From positions 1 through 48,085 of the forward strand of contig JAFDVY010000015.1 in the NCBI GenBank assembly GCA_018268785.1: a stretch of DNA of 48,085 bases. Reading direction: 5' to 3'. Below are positions 1 through 8,793 of this stretch, one piece after another. The position numbers were made by a program, and so were the translations under genes. Every line of letters starts with the position of its first letter. Position 1 is the first letter of the stretch. The notes beneath the pieces were generated by a model. The model made no database searches. It was not told the origin of the DNA and saw only the letters and a program-made list of their open reading frames with translations. The DNA comes from Acidobacteriota bacterium. Its GTDB lineage: Bacteria; Acidobacteriota; Terriglobia; Acidiferrales; UBA7541.

Positions 1-665
1 AAATCGTCAAGTAGTGGACCGAGTTTGTGCGATGCGCTCTCCACCTGAGAGAGACTCGATTTGATGTTCGCGCGATTCTCTTCCAGCATGCCGCGCGTAT
101 TCGCCAGGGTTGCAGAGAGGTTCGCCTGATTTTGCGGATTAAGAAGCTGATTGGCCCGCTGAATCGTCACTTGCAGCTCGATAGTCCGCTGATTCAAGTT
201 TTTCAGAAGTTCCTGCACTTGCGGCGCGATATTGTTGATCTGCGCCGTAATCGCGTTGAAATCGGTATAGGGCTCGGCCGGTAGTGTGGTTCCGGGCGGC
301 GCTGCGGGCGCCTGCGTGCTACCCGCCATAATTTCTACATGATTTTCGCCGAGCGGGCTCATGCTCATAATGCGGACCTTGCTATCCGCTTTCACAGGTA
401 TGCCGGGCTTCACACTGAATGTCATCTCCATGCGTGCCGGGTTTTGCGGATCGATGCGCAGCATTTCCACCCGGCCTATCTTCGGTCCGCCCGCGTATCG
501 CACCGTTGCGCCAGGCTCGATTCCGCCCGCAAAGGGAAAATACGCGCGATAAGTCACCGGTGAGCTGCTAAACGCGCCGCCGATGGCAAAGACGGTGAAA
601 ACCAAAATGACTGCCGCGACAATTACAAATAACCCGACGGCAGCTTGTTCACGCCTGGCTTCCAT
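1..665 (-). CDS. mlaD: MlaD/MCE-family lipid-transport protein, 3' end cut by window edge
   Basis: I read this gene directly from the reverse strand; it is open from an ATG at 665 to the window edge (221 codons). GGGAGGAG lies just upstream. Residues 7-29 form one membrane anchor (AAVGLFVIVAAVILVFTVFA). The MCE domain follows at about 35-115, with the typical 'YRAYFPFAGGIEPGATVRYAG' opening split by the window into its usual beta strands. After it comes a long helical, coiled-coil-prone segment rich in Gln and Asn (about 140-221). MlaD-type proteins are the periplasmic substrate-binding part of a phospholipid ABC transporter. It starts 18 bp after mlaF on the same strand, completing an mlaE-mlaF-mlaD order. 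The C-terminal part is not visible, so total length is unknown. Confidence 0.88.
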   Translation of the reverse strand, partial: MEARREQAAVGLFVIVAAVILVFTVFAIGGAFSSSPVTYRAYFPFAGGIEPGATVRYAGGPKIGRVEMLRIDPQNPARMEMTFSVKPGIPVKADSKVRIMSMSPLGENHVEIMAGSTQAPAAPPGTTLPAEPYTDFNAITAQINNIAPQVQELLKNLNQRTIELQVTIQRANQLLNPQNQANLSATLANTRGMLEENRANIKSSLSQVESASHKLGPLLDD

Positions 666-683
666 CTTCCCTTCTCCTCCCGC

Positions 684-1517
684 TCAACGGCGCTGGCCGT
701 GGCGCTCCTCCGTGAGCATCTGAAGATAATCCAATTCCTGCGAAACGGCCGGCTCCGGAATACGATCCAGAAACTGCCGCACGCGCGGATGCGGACTGTT
801 CTTCATCTCTTCGGGGGTTCCCAGGGCAACGACCTCGCCCTTGTTGATCAGCACCATGCGATCCGCAATCAGAAAAGCGCTGGCGAGCTCGTGCGTCACG
901 ACGATGATCGTCATGTGAAACGCTTTCTTGAGCTCGATAATAAGTTCGTCGATGCCGGCGGCGATGATCGGATCAAGCCCGGCAGACGGCTCGTCGAAGA
1001 AAAGTATTTCCGGATCCATCGCGAGTGCACGGGCAACCGCAGCCCTCTTCTTCATGCCGCCGCTGAGTTGCGATGGATAGTAGTCTTCATATCCAGACAA
1101 GCCAACTTGATCCAGCTTCAACCGCAGCATGATTTCGATGGTCGGATCTTCCAGCTTTGTGTGTTCGCGCAAAGGCAGCGCTACATTTTCGCCGACGGTC
1201 ATCGAGCCAAACAGCGCGCCGCCCTGAAAGGACATGCCCATGTGGCGTCGCAAAGTATCCAGCTCTTCATCCGAAATCGTCGCAAGGTTTTTTCCCTTAA
1301 TCCAAATCTCTCCCGAAGTCGGGCGTTCCAGTCCCACCAGCGTCCGCAAAAGCGTGCTTTTCCCGGAACCAGAGCCTCCCAGAATCACCAACGTCTCGCC
1401 TTGCTGCACATCAAACGACACCCCATGAAGAATTTCACGGTCGCCATAACTGACGCGAAGATTCTTCAGGGAAATCGCGGGTGCAGCTTGCAGCGGCGGC
1501 GCGATCGGCGAACTCAC
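684..1517 (-). CDS. mlaF: MlaF-like ABC transporter ATPase
   Basis: Cytoplasmic ATPase that should energise the MlaE permease for phospholipid trafficking across the envelope. From the GTG start the protein has 277 residues. Walker A GGSGSGKST is at about 47-55, the LSGGMKKR signature lies in the middle, and Walker B with LFFDEPSAGLDP follows directly, then the H-loop VVTHE. I chose GTG at 1517 because GGGAGG sits 7-8 nt upstream and it begins one base after the mlaE stop. A longer frame from TTG at 1565 would overlap mlaE by 47 bp and add residues with no family counterpart. Identification at family level is secure; the transported lipid and its direction are inferred from the family. Confidence 0.9.
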   Translation of the reverse strand: MSSPIAPPLQAAPAISLKNLRVSYGDREILHGVSFDVQQGETLVILGGSGSGKSTLLRTLVGLERPTSGEIWIKGKNLATISDEELDTLRRHMGMSFQGGALFGSMTVGENVALPLREHTKLEDPTIEIMLRLKLDQVGLSGYEDYYPSQLSGGMKKRAAVARALAMDPEILFFDEPSAGLDPIIAAGIDELIIELKKAFHMTIIVVTHELASAFLIADRMVLINKGEVVALGTPEEMKNSPHPRVRQFLDRIPEPAVSQELDYLQMLTEERHGQRR

Positions 1518-1518
1518 C

Positions 1519-2316
1519 CTACTGCCCTCCCAGGAAGTAAAAAATTGCCGTGAATACGAGATCAACCAGAATCACAAGAAAAATGGAGACGACAACGGCG
1601 GAAGTAGTCGAGCGGCCCACTTGTTCAGCTCCGGCGCCCGTCGTCAAGCCTTCCTGGCATCCCACAGCCGTAATTGTCAGTCCAAACATAAAGCTCTTGA
1701 TGAGACCGCTCACGATGTCGCGCAGGAAGAGTGCGTCTGTCGTGGCGTTGATGTAGCTGGTGAAGGTAAAACCTGCTTTCGTCACGCCAAAGATCGATCC
1801 GCCAAGCACACCCATGGCGTTGGCCCAAATCGTCAGGCAGGGAAGCATCACTGCCATCGCAATAAATTTGGGCGTCACAAGAAATTGCACGGGATTAATC
1901 GCCATCGTTTCCAGCGCATCCAATTCTTCGGTCACTTTCATCGTGCCTATTTCCGCGGCAAACGAAGAACCAGAGCGTCCAATCACAACCACTGCGGTAA
2001 TCAGCGGTCCAAGTTCCCTGCTCATGGAAATCGCCACCGCGCTGGCGACAAAATTAATCGCCCCGAATTTCTTCAATTCATAAGCCGCTTGAAGCGCAAG
2101 GATCAGGCCGATAAAAAATGTAATGAGGGAAAGAATGGGAATGCAACGAACTCCAACCTGCATCGCCTGAGTAATCGCACGCTGAAACCGCACCGGCTTG
2201 CCTTGAAAAGGCGCAATAACCGTGTAGTAGCCCGCTCGCGCCGTCAACGTGGCCAGCGAACCAAGGTAGGCAAGGGAGTTCAGGACTGACTGCCCTATTT
2301 GGACGGCAAGTTCCAC
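1519..2316 (-). CDS. mlaE: MlaE-family ABC transporter permease
   Basis: Integral inner-membrane permease of an MCE/Mla lipid transporter, 265 residues, close to the family's usual 260. Hydrophobic segments are at about 45-70, 80-100, 150-180, 200-220 and 235-260. The conserved cytoplasmic signature TEELDALETMAINP and the following P-x-F stretch identify the family. The start is GTG at 2316 with AGGTG five bases upstream. It follows the STAS gene by 27 bp and ends one base before the mlaF start, so the genes are almost certainly cotranscribed. Confidence 0.92.
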   Translation of the reverse strand: MELAVQIGQSVLNSLAYLGSLATLTARAGYYTVIAPFQGKPVRFQRAITQAMQVGVRCIPILSLITFFIGLILALQAAYELKKFGAINFVASAVAISMSRELGPLITAVVVIGRSGSSFAAEIGTMKVTEELDALETMAINPVQFLVTPKFIAMAVMLPCLTIWANAMGVLGGSIFGVTKAGFTFTSYINATTDALFLRDIVSGLIKSFMFGLTITAVGCQEGLTTGAGAEQVGRSTTSAVVVSIFLVILVDLVFTAIFYFLGGQ

Positions 2317-2343
2317 TCGTGCACCTGGAAACGTCCAAAGAGT

Positions 2344-2685
2344 TTAGGCTCTTTCGTTGGAAAGCGCCTGCTCTTCGTTGTCGTAAATCTCAAACAGATT
2401 TAGCAGCCGCGAAAGTTGCAGAACCTCGCGCGCGGACTTGCTCAATCCAAAAAGTATGAAGCGTGCATGCGCATCGCGCGAAGCCTTAAGCCCCTCAACC
2501 AGGGAGGCAATCCCCGAGCTGTCAATATACTTAACGCCCTCGAGGTTCATGATGACGCAAGGTATCTTCTTCTCTTTGATCTCCGCCAACAACGCTTTGC
2601 GGACGGCGGGCGAATTGGCCAGATCGATATCGCCAACTACGTCAAAAATCGTTTTATTTTCCAAACGCCGGGCAGAAATTTGCAC
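2344..2685 (-). CDS. STAS-domain protein (anti-sigma-factor antagonist or MlaB-like)
   Basis: A single STAS domain of 113 residues, the standard size for SpoIIAA/RsbV antagonists. The motif VKYIDSSGIASL (about 51-62) holds the serine pair that anti-sigma kinases phosphorylate in this family. Translation starts with GTG at 2685 behind GAGGAG. The gene lies 21 bp after the HATPase kinase gene and 27 bp before mlaE. Two roles fit. With its kinase neighbour it could be a partner-switching antagonist. With mlaE and mlaF downstream it could serve as MlaB, the STAS subunit that binds MlaF in enterobacteria. The intact DSSG motif favours a phosphorylatable switch; sequence alone does not decide. Confidence 0.85.
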   Translation of the reverse strand: MQISARRLENKTIFDVVGDIDLANSPAVRKALLAEIKEKKIPCVIMNLEGVKYIDSSGIASLVEGLKASRDAHARFILFGLSKSAREVLQLSRLLNLFEIYDNEEQALSNERA

Positions 2686-2706
2686 CGTAGCTCCTCACTA
2701 TTGCAG

Positions 2707-3138
2707 TCAGCGAATAAACTTCACCATGCGGAGACGGTTGGTAGAACCGACCCGGGTATGGACAACCTTGTCCATGCTTTGTCGCATGAAATGCAATCCA
2801 AGTCCACCGGAACGAAGCTCGCCAGGAGGCAGTCCTTTGAACGAATCGGGCTTGGGCTTTACGCCACGATCGAACAACAGAATTTCCAGTCCGGCCTGCT
2901 CTTGTTTCGCCCCGTTCAGCTTGCTGAGTTCGATCTCAATCCTGCGCCCAGGTTTTCCTCCGTACGCGTGACGTATCACGTTGGTGATCGCTTCATCCAG
3001 CGCAAGCGTGATCGCGCGGCAATCCTCCTCTTTAAAGCCGATCGCACCCGCAATCGGGGAGATGGCGCCGCGAACGCCACAGAGAACCTGCGGATCGCTC
3101 TTCAGTTCTATTCGCAAAAGAAGCCGCCGCCGGACCAA
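2707..3138 (-). CDS. RsbW/SpoIIAB-like serine kinase, HATPase domain
   Basis: Small GHKL ATPase of the anti-sigma-factor kinase type, 143 residues from the proposed start. The N-box reads LALDEAITNVIRHA, the G1 box LLFDRGVKP and the G2 box SGGLGLHFMRQ, so the ATP site looks intact. I chose TTG at 3138 because GGAGG lies 7 nt upstream and the encoded protein starts in the usual place. ATG at 3189 gives 160 residues but has no Shine-Dalgarno and adds an odd hydrophobic leader. Its expected substrate is the STAS protein encoded next. No sigma factor gene is adjacent, so its binding partner is unknown. Confidence 0.82.
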   Translation of the reverse strand: MVRRRLLLRIELKSDPQVLCGVRGAISPIAGAIGFKEEDCRAITLALDEAITNVIRHAYGGKPGRRIEIELSKLNGAKQEQAGLEILLFDRGVKPKPDSFKGLPPGELRSGGLGLHFMRQSMDKVVHTRVGSTNRLRMVKFIR

Positions 3139-3458
3139 GGAACTTCCTCCGAGGCAGGGATTGTATAGAAACAGAAGCGATACCGCCATGACAACAAAGA
3201 TTCTTTAGCCTAAGCATATCGTCGCTTGTGACAGACGAGCGGCTCCCGCACTAGTCTCTAGTGCACCCTACTCAATTCCAGAGGTCTGCTCATGAAATTG
3301 TTGTTCACGCACTCCGTCTCAGTTTTCGTCTGGGTGTAAAGTCCATGCTGAACTCCGAAAAATGGCTACTTTCGCTTTGCTACTTATTGTTTCTTTTTAC
3401 ATCGTTTCAGGGTAACCTCTGTCGCGAAAACGCTTCGCGCTGGTCCCGGGGGAAGTGC
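3139..3458. other. Divergent intergenic region between kinase and GH36 genes
   Basis: About 320 bases without a credible gene. It holds a perfect 6-bp inverted repeat with a 3-base loop (CACTAG TCT CTAGTG, 3249-3263). On the plus strand at 3368-3420 there is a T-rich stretch with several TTTC units, including ACTTTCGCTTT (3368-3378), which also occurs in front of the DeoR gene at 16270-16280. The plus-strand frame stays open through here, but the encoded residues do not look like the protein's N-terminus. I found no convincing -35/-10 pair. Confidence 0.45.
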
Positions 3459-5693
3459 ATGATCCTCATGAGAAGATTTTGTTTCACCGGCTTGTTTGCG
3501 GCCGTTCTGGTAGTCTTTGGCGGCTGCAAAAAGCCTGAAACCCAAGCGGTAAAAGCGCTCACTGAGTCCACGGTTCAAATACAAATCTCCGGCGGCACGA
3601 TTCGCGTCACGACGAAAACCGCCGAATTTTCCCTATCCGCCTCCGGCGACCTGCAGAGCACCCTTCTTTCCCAAAGCGGAAAACTTTCTTTTGAAGAAGC
3701 TGCCCCCGGTATCGAAATCCTCTCCGCGAAGAAACCTATCGTCGATTTCGTCCGCGACATTAACCACGCGCAAATTCAAAGCGCGACAGGAAAACTCGGT
3801 TCCCTCGGCAAGAAAATCAAAGTGACTGGCAAGAGCGCAACTACTGGTCTCGAAGAAACGCTCACGCTCGAAATTTATGACGACTTCCCTTCCCTCGCGC
3901 TCCTTTCAGCCACTTACAAGAATTCCGGCACAAAAGAAATCCATCTCGACAGCGTCTCTCTCGATGGTCAGCAGCTCAACGCGACACTCTCCGACCCTGC
4001 CGCAAAATCCCACGAAATGTATGCGTTTTTCGGCTCCAGTCTCAAATGGGGCAAAGATGACGTTCTTCCTATTCCCGCAAAGTTTTCCCAGGAAAACCCC
4101 TTCGGCACTCCGGTAGATACCGGCGACGACTTGGGCCGAGTCGGCGGCGGCATTCCAGTCGTCGCATTCTGGACACGCAACGTCGGCGTCGCCATCGGCC
4201 ATCTCGAAACTCTTCCTCTTTCCATCTCCATCCCTGTAATCACAACGTCCGACGGCCGGGTCCAGGCAAGCGTCCGCATACCTGCCGAAGTCATGCTCAA
4301 GCCGGGCGACACCTTCTCCACGCCACGCGTTTTCGAGACTGTTTACAAAGGTGATTACTATGAACCGCTCCATCTCTGGTCCGAAGCGGTAGATCGCGAA
4401 GGCCTTACCAAACCGAAAAACAACGAAGAGAATTACGCCGTCAGCTGGTGCGGCTGGGGCTATGAATCCGAAGTCACGCCAAAACAAATGACCGACACTA
4501 TTCCCAAGCTAAAGGAGCTGGGGATCCACTGGGCGACGCTCGATGATCGCTGGTTCAGCAACTACGGCGACTGGCAGCCGCGCACCGATACATTCCCTGG
4601 TGACTCTATCCAAAATCTCGTCAAAGATTTTCACGCGCAAGGCGTGAAGATGCAGCTGTGGTGGCTTCCGCTCGCAGTGGAAGACGGCCAACACGGTTAT
4701 GACAGCCACAAATACATCGTCTCCGATGTCGTAAAGCAACACCCCGACTGGTTGATCCTCGATGAACACGGCAAGCACGCGCGCATGACGCGAAATCTCG
4801 CCACGCTCTGCCCTGCCGTTCCTGAAGTCCGTGAATACTACAAGCAACTCACTGAGCGCTTCATTCGCGATTGGGATTTCGACGGCCATAAGCTAGACAA
4901 CATCTACGCCACGCCGAAATGCTACAACCCGAAACATCATCACAAATCGCCGTACGATTCTGTCAACGCAATGGGCGATGTCTACAAGACAATTTTTGAA
5001 ACCACACGCGCGCTCAAAGCGGACAGCGTTACACAAAGCTGCCCGTGCGGCACTCCTCCGAGCCTCGCATGGTTCCGCTATATGGATCAGGCCGTCACGG
5101 CAGATCCCGTCGGTTCTGTCCAAGTGCGCCGCCGAATGAAAATGTACAAAGCCCTCCTCGGCCCGACTGCCGCCATCTACGGCGATCACGTAGAACTTAC
5201 ACAGATCTCCCATCCCAACGGAGGAGAGGAACAAGACACTGGCAGCGACTTCGCATCGACACTCGGTACCGGCGGAGTCCTCGGCACAAAATTCACGTGG
5301 CCGGACTACGGCAAGAAATTCTCAAATGTTTACTTAAATCCCGGCAAAGAGCCCGAATGGAAAAAGTGGATCGGACTTTACAACGAGAAAATGCTCTCAA
5401 AAGGCAAGTTTCTCGATCTCTACGTCTACGGCTACGATTCTCCGGAAGCCTACGCCATCGCCAAAAACGGCAAAATGTACTACGCCTTCTATGCTCCCGA
5501 GCCAGCCGGAAAGACCGGAGGCAAGTCCGGAACGTACAAAGGGGAAGTCGAACTACGCGGCCTCGAAGCAAAGCATTACCACGCAGTGGATTACATCAAC
5601 AACAAGGACTACGGAACAATTCAAGGCCCGACGGCAAAACTATCTGCCGACTTCAAGGGAAGCTTGCTCTTGGAAGTAAGTCCAGCAAACTAA
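3459..5693 (+). CDS. GH36-like alpha-galactosidase family lipoprotein
   Basis: Predicted extracytoplasmic glycosidase of the melibiase clan (GH36/GH27), 744 residues. The N-terminus is a lipoprotein signal (MRRFCFTGLFAAVLVVFGGC), so it is probably membrane-anchored. A beta-sandwich region (about 35-310) precedes a TIM barrel beginning near SWCGWGY (about 328). DGHKLDN places Asp480 as the candidate nucleophile in a K-x-D motif. The SCPCG motif (528-531) followed by RYMDQ suggests Asp543 as acid/base, as in GH36 relatives. The start at 3459 was chosen for the lipoprotein signal and the GGGGGAAG upstream; ATG 3468 is also possible. Activity on alpha-galactosides or alpha-N-acetylgalactosaminides is inferred, and agrees with the tagatose-pathway genes nearby. 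Confidence 0.75.
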   Translation: MILMRRFCFTGLFAAVLVVFGGCKKPETQAVKALTESTVQIQISGGTIRVTTKTAEFSLSASGDLQSTLLSQSGKLSFEEAAPGIEILSAKKPIVDFVRDINHAQIQSATGKLGSLGKKIKVTGKSATTGLEETLTLEIYDDFPSLALLSATYKNSGTKEIHLDSVSLDGQQLNATLSDPAAKSHEMYAFFGSSLKWGKDDVLPIPAKFSQENPFGTPVDTGDDLGRVGGGIPVVAFWTRNVGVAIGHLETLPLSISIPVITTSDGRVQASVRIPAEVMLKPGDTFSTPRVFETVYKGDYYEPLHLWSEAVDREGLTKPKNNEENYAVSWCGWGYESEVTPKQMTDTIPKLKELGIHWATLDDRWFSNYGDWQPRTDTFPGDSIQNLVKDFHAQGVKMQLWWLPLAVEDGQHGYDSHKYIVSDVVKQHPDWLILDEHGKHARMTRNLATLCPAVPEVREYYKQLTERFIRDWDFDGHKLDNIYATPKCYNPKHHHKSPYDSVNAMGDVYKTIFETTRALKADSVTQSCPCGTPPSLAWFRYMDQAVTADPVGSVQVRRRMKMYKALLGPTAAIYGDHVELTQISHPNGGEEQDTGSDFASTLGTGGVLGTKFTWPDYGKKFSNVYLNPGKEPEWKKWIGLYNEKMLSKGKFLDLYVYGYDSPEAYAIAKNGKMYYAFYAPEPAGKTGGKSGTYKGEVELRGLEAKHYHAVDYINNKDYGTIQGPTAKLSADFKGSLLLEVSPAN

Positions 5694-5711
5694 GTGGTTT
5701 TAAGTTGGTGG

Positions 5712-6644
5712 CTACCGCTGCAGAAACGAATCGCGGTGGGCCGCGTCGCGGAACGCCTCCGTGCCACCTTGCTTTGTTGTGGAAAGTGCGCCCGTCAAGT
5801 TGCCGAAGCGAAGACACTCGTTCAACGCTCTCCCGCGAATGAACTGGTGCAGAAATCCTGCGTCAAAGCTGTCTCCAGCGCCAATGGTGTCAACAACCTC
5901 TGTTTTCATCGGCGCGGCAGTCACAACCTCGCTGCCGCGTCGCGCGGTAACTCCGTTTTCTCCTCGCTTCATCACAACCAGCCCGCATTTCTCCGAAAGA
6001 AATCCCAGCGCCTCCATCGGAGCTTCCCGGCGCGCCAGCCGACAGGCTTCACGTTCGTTCGGCAACAGCACATCCACAAACTCAAGGACCTCAATCACAT
6101 CATTGTCCCAGCGATCTTCCGGGTCATCATTCGTGTCCAGGGAGGTCGTCAATCCAGCTTGCTTTGCTCGCCGGAACAGTTCCGCTACACGTGGCCGCAA
6201 TGCGCGTTGCAAGAAAAACGAAGAAAGGTGCAAATGCCGCGCTTGGAATATATGTTCGAGGTTCAGATCCTCGAAGCGCATCTCCGCCATCACGCCCGGG
6301 TAGGTCAAAATGTACCGCTTTTGCGGCCGTGGCAGAATTACGGTGAGCCCGGTCTGCCGCCCGGCAAACTCGCGAACACCGGAAATATCCGTTCCGCTCT
6401 CCGCTAGCCGCGCGAGGCAAAGCTCTCCAAGCGGATCGGCGCCGATCGCTGAATTGAAGCCAACGCGATTTCCAAGCAGCGCAAAATTGTGCGCGAAGAT
6501 CGCGGAGGAGCTTCCAAGCGTAATTCGCATATCGGAAGCCAGATGTTCGCGGTCGAGCTCGAACTCCGCAGGCAGCCCGTACAGCACTAGATCGAGATTT
6601 AACTCTCCAACTGCACTCAGATCGAACCTTGTCTCTGGGGTCAT
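5712..6644 (-). CDS. PfkB-family sugar kinase
   Basis: Ribokinase-fold kinase of about 310 residues. The opening FDLSAVGELNLDLVLYGLP is the usual PfkB first strand, and VDTIGAGDSFDAGF near the C-terminus carries the anion-hole GAGD with the catalytic Asp. ATG 6644 is preferred because it puts the first strand at the normal place. TTG at 6677 would give 321 residues and overlap the SIS gene by 8 bp. It is the last gene of the minus-strand sugar operon and ends 18 bp from the convergent GH36 gene. The substrate is unknown. A role as a hexosamine or fructosamine kinase feeding the SIS protein is possible; the SIS + PfkB pairing also resembles the FrlB/FrlD fructoselysine pair. Confidence 0.8.
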   Translation of the reverse strand: MTPETRFDLSAVGELNLDLVLYGLPAEFELDREHLASDMRITLGSSSAIFAHNFALLGNRVGFNSAIGADPLGELCLARLAESGTDISGVREFAGRQTGLTVILPRPQKRYILTYPGVMAEMRFEDLNLEHIFQARHLHLSSFFLQRALRPRVAELFRRAKQAGLTTSLDTNDDPEDRWDNDVIEVLEFVDVLLPNEREACRLARREAPMEALGFLSEKCGLVVMKRGENGVTARRGSEVVTAAPMKTEVVDTIGAGDSFDAGFLHQFIRGRALNECLRFGNLTGALSTTKQGGTEAFRDAAHRDSFLQR

Positions 6645-6669
6645 TGCGGGTGGGCTTTTCTTTTCTCGC

Positions 6670-7746
6670 TCAATCAAGAATTACAACGCGGCTAAGATTC
6701 TTCGGCTCATCTGGATTGAATCCCTTCTTAACGCCGCTGTGAAATCCAAGCAATTGTGCGGGAGCAATAAAGGGCGCGGCCAACGCCAGTTCCGGCGCAT
6801 CGGCCTCAATTTCGAACACCAGGTCGGATGCCGCGCGCACCGCATCCGAAGCGTGATTGCAAATCGCAACAATCGTCCCGCCGAGATCCTTCATCTCTTC
6901 GAGAACTTCGCTCTCATCATCCATCCCGGATTCGCTCAGGAAAAATGTCAAACATGTCTGCGGCGCCACGACCGATTTCGGCCCATGGCGGAATTCCAGG
7001 GTGTGATATGGCTGCGCATAAGAACACGACATTTCTGTCACCTTTAGTGCCGCTTCGCGTGCAATCGCAAAAAAAGGCCCCTGCCCAAGATAAATGTAGT
7101 CCGCAAAAGTATGCTTCGCGACAAACCCTTCGATTCGCGCGTTGAACGATTCGATTTTCGCGGCAAGCGATCCCGCCACAGCTTCGATGGCCGAAGAAAA
7201 CGATCCGGCATTGCTCTGCGAAGCGGCAAGTTCAACCAGCGCCAGAAGCATTGACGTAAACGACCGCGTCATTACCATGCTCTCTTCATCCGCGGAAGGA
7301 ATCGCGATCGTTAGCTGGCACACTTTCGCAAGTTCGGAATCTTTCGCGCAAGTGATTCCAAGCGTCGGCAGCTTGTATTTCGCCGTCAAAAGCTCTCCCG
7401 CGCGCACCGCCTCGGACGTCTTCCCGGAACGCGAGATTACAACCACCTGCAGATCCGGCACTTGCAACATCGAAAGATGAGGAAAGAGAAGCACCTCCGA
7501 AGCTGGCAAAGCGCGAGCCCTCTGGCCGGTGAGCGTCGTCCACGATGCAGCGGCTGCTTCCGCCAGATAGAAACTGGTCCCGCATCCTACAAATAACCAT
7601 TCCTTGCGCGAAGTGGAAGCCGTAACAGCCTTCTGAAAACAGGAGTCCGTGGCGAGCGCGCGCTGCGATGCGAGCCATGTTTCGGGCTGCGAAAGAATCT
7701 CCGTGAGTGTATGTAACTTTCTGGCTGGTGAATCTGAAGCGGGCAT
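6670..7746 (-). CDS. SIS-domain sugar-phosphate isomerase/deaminase, AgaS-like
   Basis: Tandem SIS-domain protein of 358 residues, as in the isomerase half of GlmS and in AgaS. Key motifs are FVGCGTSFYLA, VISRSGKTSE (phosphosugar-binding Ser loop), ADEESMVMTRSFTSML and a C-terminal EFRHGPKSV. The start is ATG 7746, with GAGGA six bases upstream; the longer frame from GTG 7800 lacks a ribosome site. AgaS converts galactosamine 6-phosphate to tagatose 6-phosphate. The two genes upstream encode a tagatose-6-phosphate-type kinase and tagatose-bisphosphate aldolase, so this role fits well. Alternative: a fructosamine-6-phosphate deglycase (FrlB-like). Confidence 0.82.
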   Translation of the reverse strand: MPASDSPARKLHTLTEILSQPETWLASQRALATDSCFQKAVTASTSRKEWLFVGCGTSFYLAEAAAASWTTLTGQRARALPASEVLLFPHLSMLQVPDLQVVVISRSGKTSEAVRAGELLTAKYKLPTLGITCAKDSELAKVCQLTIAIPSADEESMVMTRSFTSMLLALVELAASQSNAGSFSSAIEAVAGSLAAKIESFNARIEGFVAKHTFADYIYLGQGPFFAIAREAALKVTEMSCSYAQPYHTLEFRHGPKSVVAPQTCLTFFLSESGMDDESEVLEEMKDLGGTIVAICNHASDAVRAASDLVFEIEADAPELALAAPFIAPAQLLGFHSGVKKGFNPDEPKNLSRVVILD

Positions 7747-7829
7747 AGTTTGTCCTCGACTGTGGATTCGAATCTCTTTTTTCTGCGCACCACTCCGCAC
7801 ACATTTCTAAACCGAAAACGATTCTCAAT

Positions 7830-8783
7830 CTACCGCTTTGCACCAACAGTCTGCACTTTGACCTGCTTTCGAAACTTCTCAATATCCGTAAGTCTCGCCG
7901 CGCCCGGCGATTCCGCAATACAATTTGCCGCCGCACACGCAACCGCCTGCCGCAACGTCTCTTCCGCGGAAAGCCCGCTGGCGATTCCCTTCGCAAACCC
8001 CGCCAGCGCGGAGTCTCCAGCGCCCACTGTGGACTTTGCCTTTAGTTCAACCGCTGCAGCCCACAAAACACTCCTGCCTGCGCCATCCCGGTAGACAAGC
8101 CCGTCTTTGCCCAAACTAATCGCCGCGCTCCGCGCTCCAAGCTCGCACAACGTTTCAATCGCGGTTGCGGCGCTCCTGACCGAATCAATCTGCATATTCA
8201 GCGCGGCTGCGGCTTCCTTCGCGTTGGGTTTCACAAAATCCGGCCCTGCTTCGATTCCGCCGAGCAAAGCTTCGCCCCCTGCATCCAAAAACGTCTTGCA
8301 GCCCTCTTGCTTCGCGGCGTCGATGAGTCGCGCATACAAGTCCGCGGGAGCGCCCGCGGGTAAGCTCCCTGAAAAAAGCACAAACGCCGATTTTTGGTAC
8401 TTCTCAAAAAGTTTCCGGCAAGCGCGTTCGAACCGGTCAAGCTCGTCCGCGGAAAGTTCCGGCCCCGGTTCCAATATCTCCGTAACTTTGCCTGCATCGT
8501 CAATCAATTCCAGATTCGTCCGCGTTTTCCCTTTCACTTCTGAAATGTGTGGCTCAATGCCAAGCGCACGCAAGCCCGCGATCAGCTCCTCTCCGCTCGC
8601 CCCTCCACACGGTCCAATCCAGTGAGGCGTTTCTCCCAGTGTCCGCAGAACCATCGCAACGTGCGTCGCTTTTCCCCCTGGGAAACTGTGCACACTCCTC
8701 GCGCGGTGAATCTCTCCGGCTAAAAGCGTCGGAATCGTCAGTCTCTTGTCGATTGCCGGGTTCGGACTGACGCATAAAAACAT
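7830..8783 (-). CDS. 1-phosphofructokinase / tagatose-6-phosphate kinase family (LacC/FruK-like)
   Basis: PfkB kinase of the LacC/FruK subgroup, 317 residues. The start MFLCVSPNPAIDKRLTI matches the subgroup's typical T-x-N-P-A-x-D opening, followed by PGGKATHVA for the sugar-phosphate site. The C-terminal STVGAGDSALAGF holds the catalytic Asp. ATG 8783 is chosen for that N-terminus; a longer frame from 8852 would overlap the aldolase gene. It starts 10 bp after the LacD-like aldolase gene. The expected reaction is ATP-dependent phosphorylation of tagatose 6-phosphate (or fructose 1-phosphate) at the free primary hydroxyl. The LacD neighbour supports tagatose. Confidence 0.82.
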   Translation of the reverse strand: MFLCVSPNPAIDKRLTIPTLLAGEIHRARSVHSFPGGKATHVAMVLRTLGETPHWIGPCGGASGEELIAGLRALGIEPHISEVKGKTRTNLELIDDAGKVTEILEPGPELSADELDRFERACRKLFEKYQKSAFVLFSGSLPAGAPADLYARLIDAAKQEGCKTFLDAGGEALLGGIEAGPDFVKPNAKEAAAALNMQIDSVRSAATAIETLCELGARSAAISLGKDGLVYRDGAGRSVLWAAAVELKAKSTVGAGDSALAGFAKGIASGLSAEETLRQAVACAAANCIAESPGAARLTDIEKFRKQVKVQTVGAKR

Positions 8784-8793
8784 ACGCGGGCAG

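Noticed and set aside
645..1553. 302-codon plus-strand frame
   Set aside because: It is antisense to mlaF, whose Walker and signature motifs are intact.
3249..3263. CACTAG-TCT-CTAGTG as a regulator site
   Set aside because: Perfect but only 6-bp arms; no second copy seen and no promoter fits around it, so it is noted without a call.
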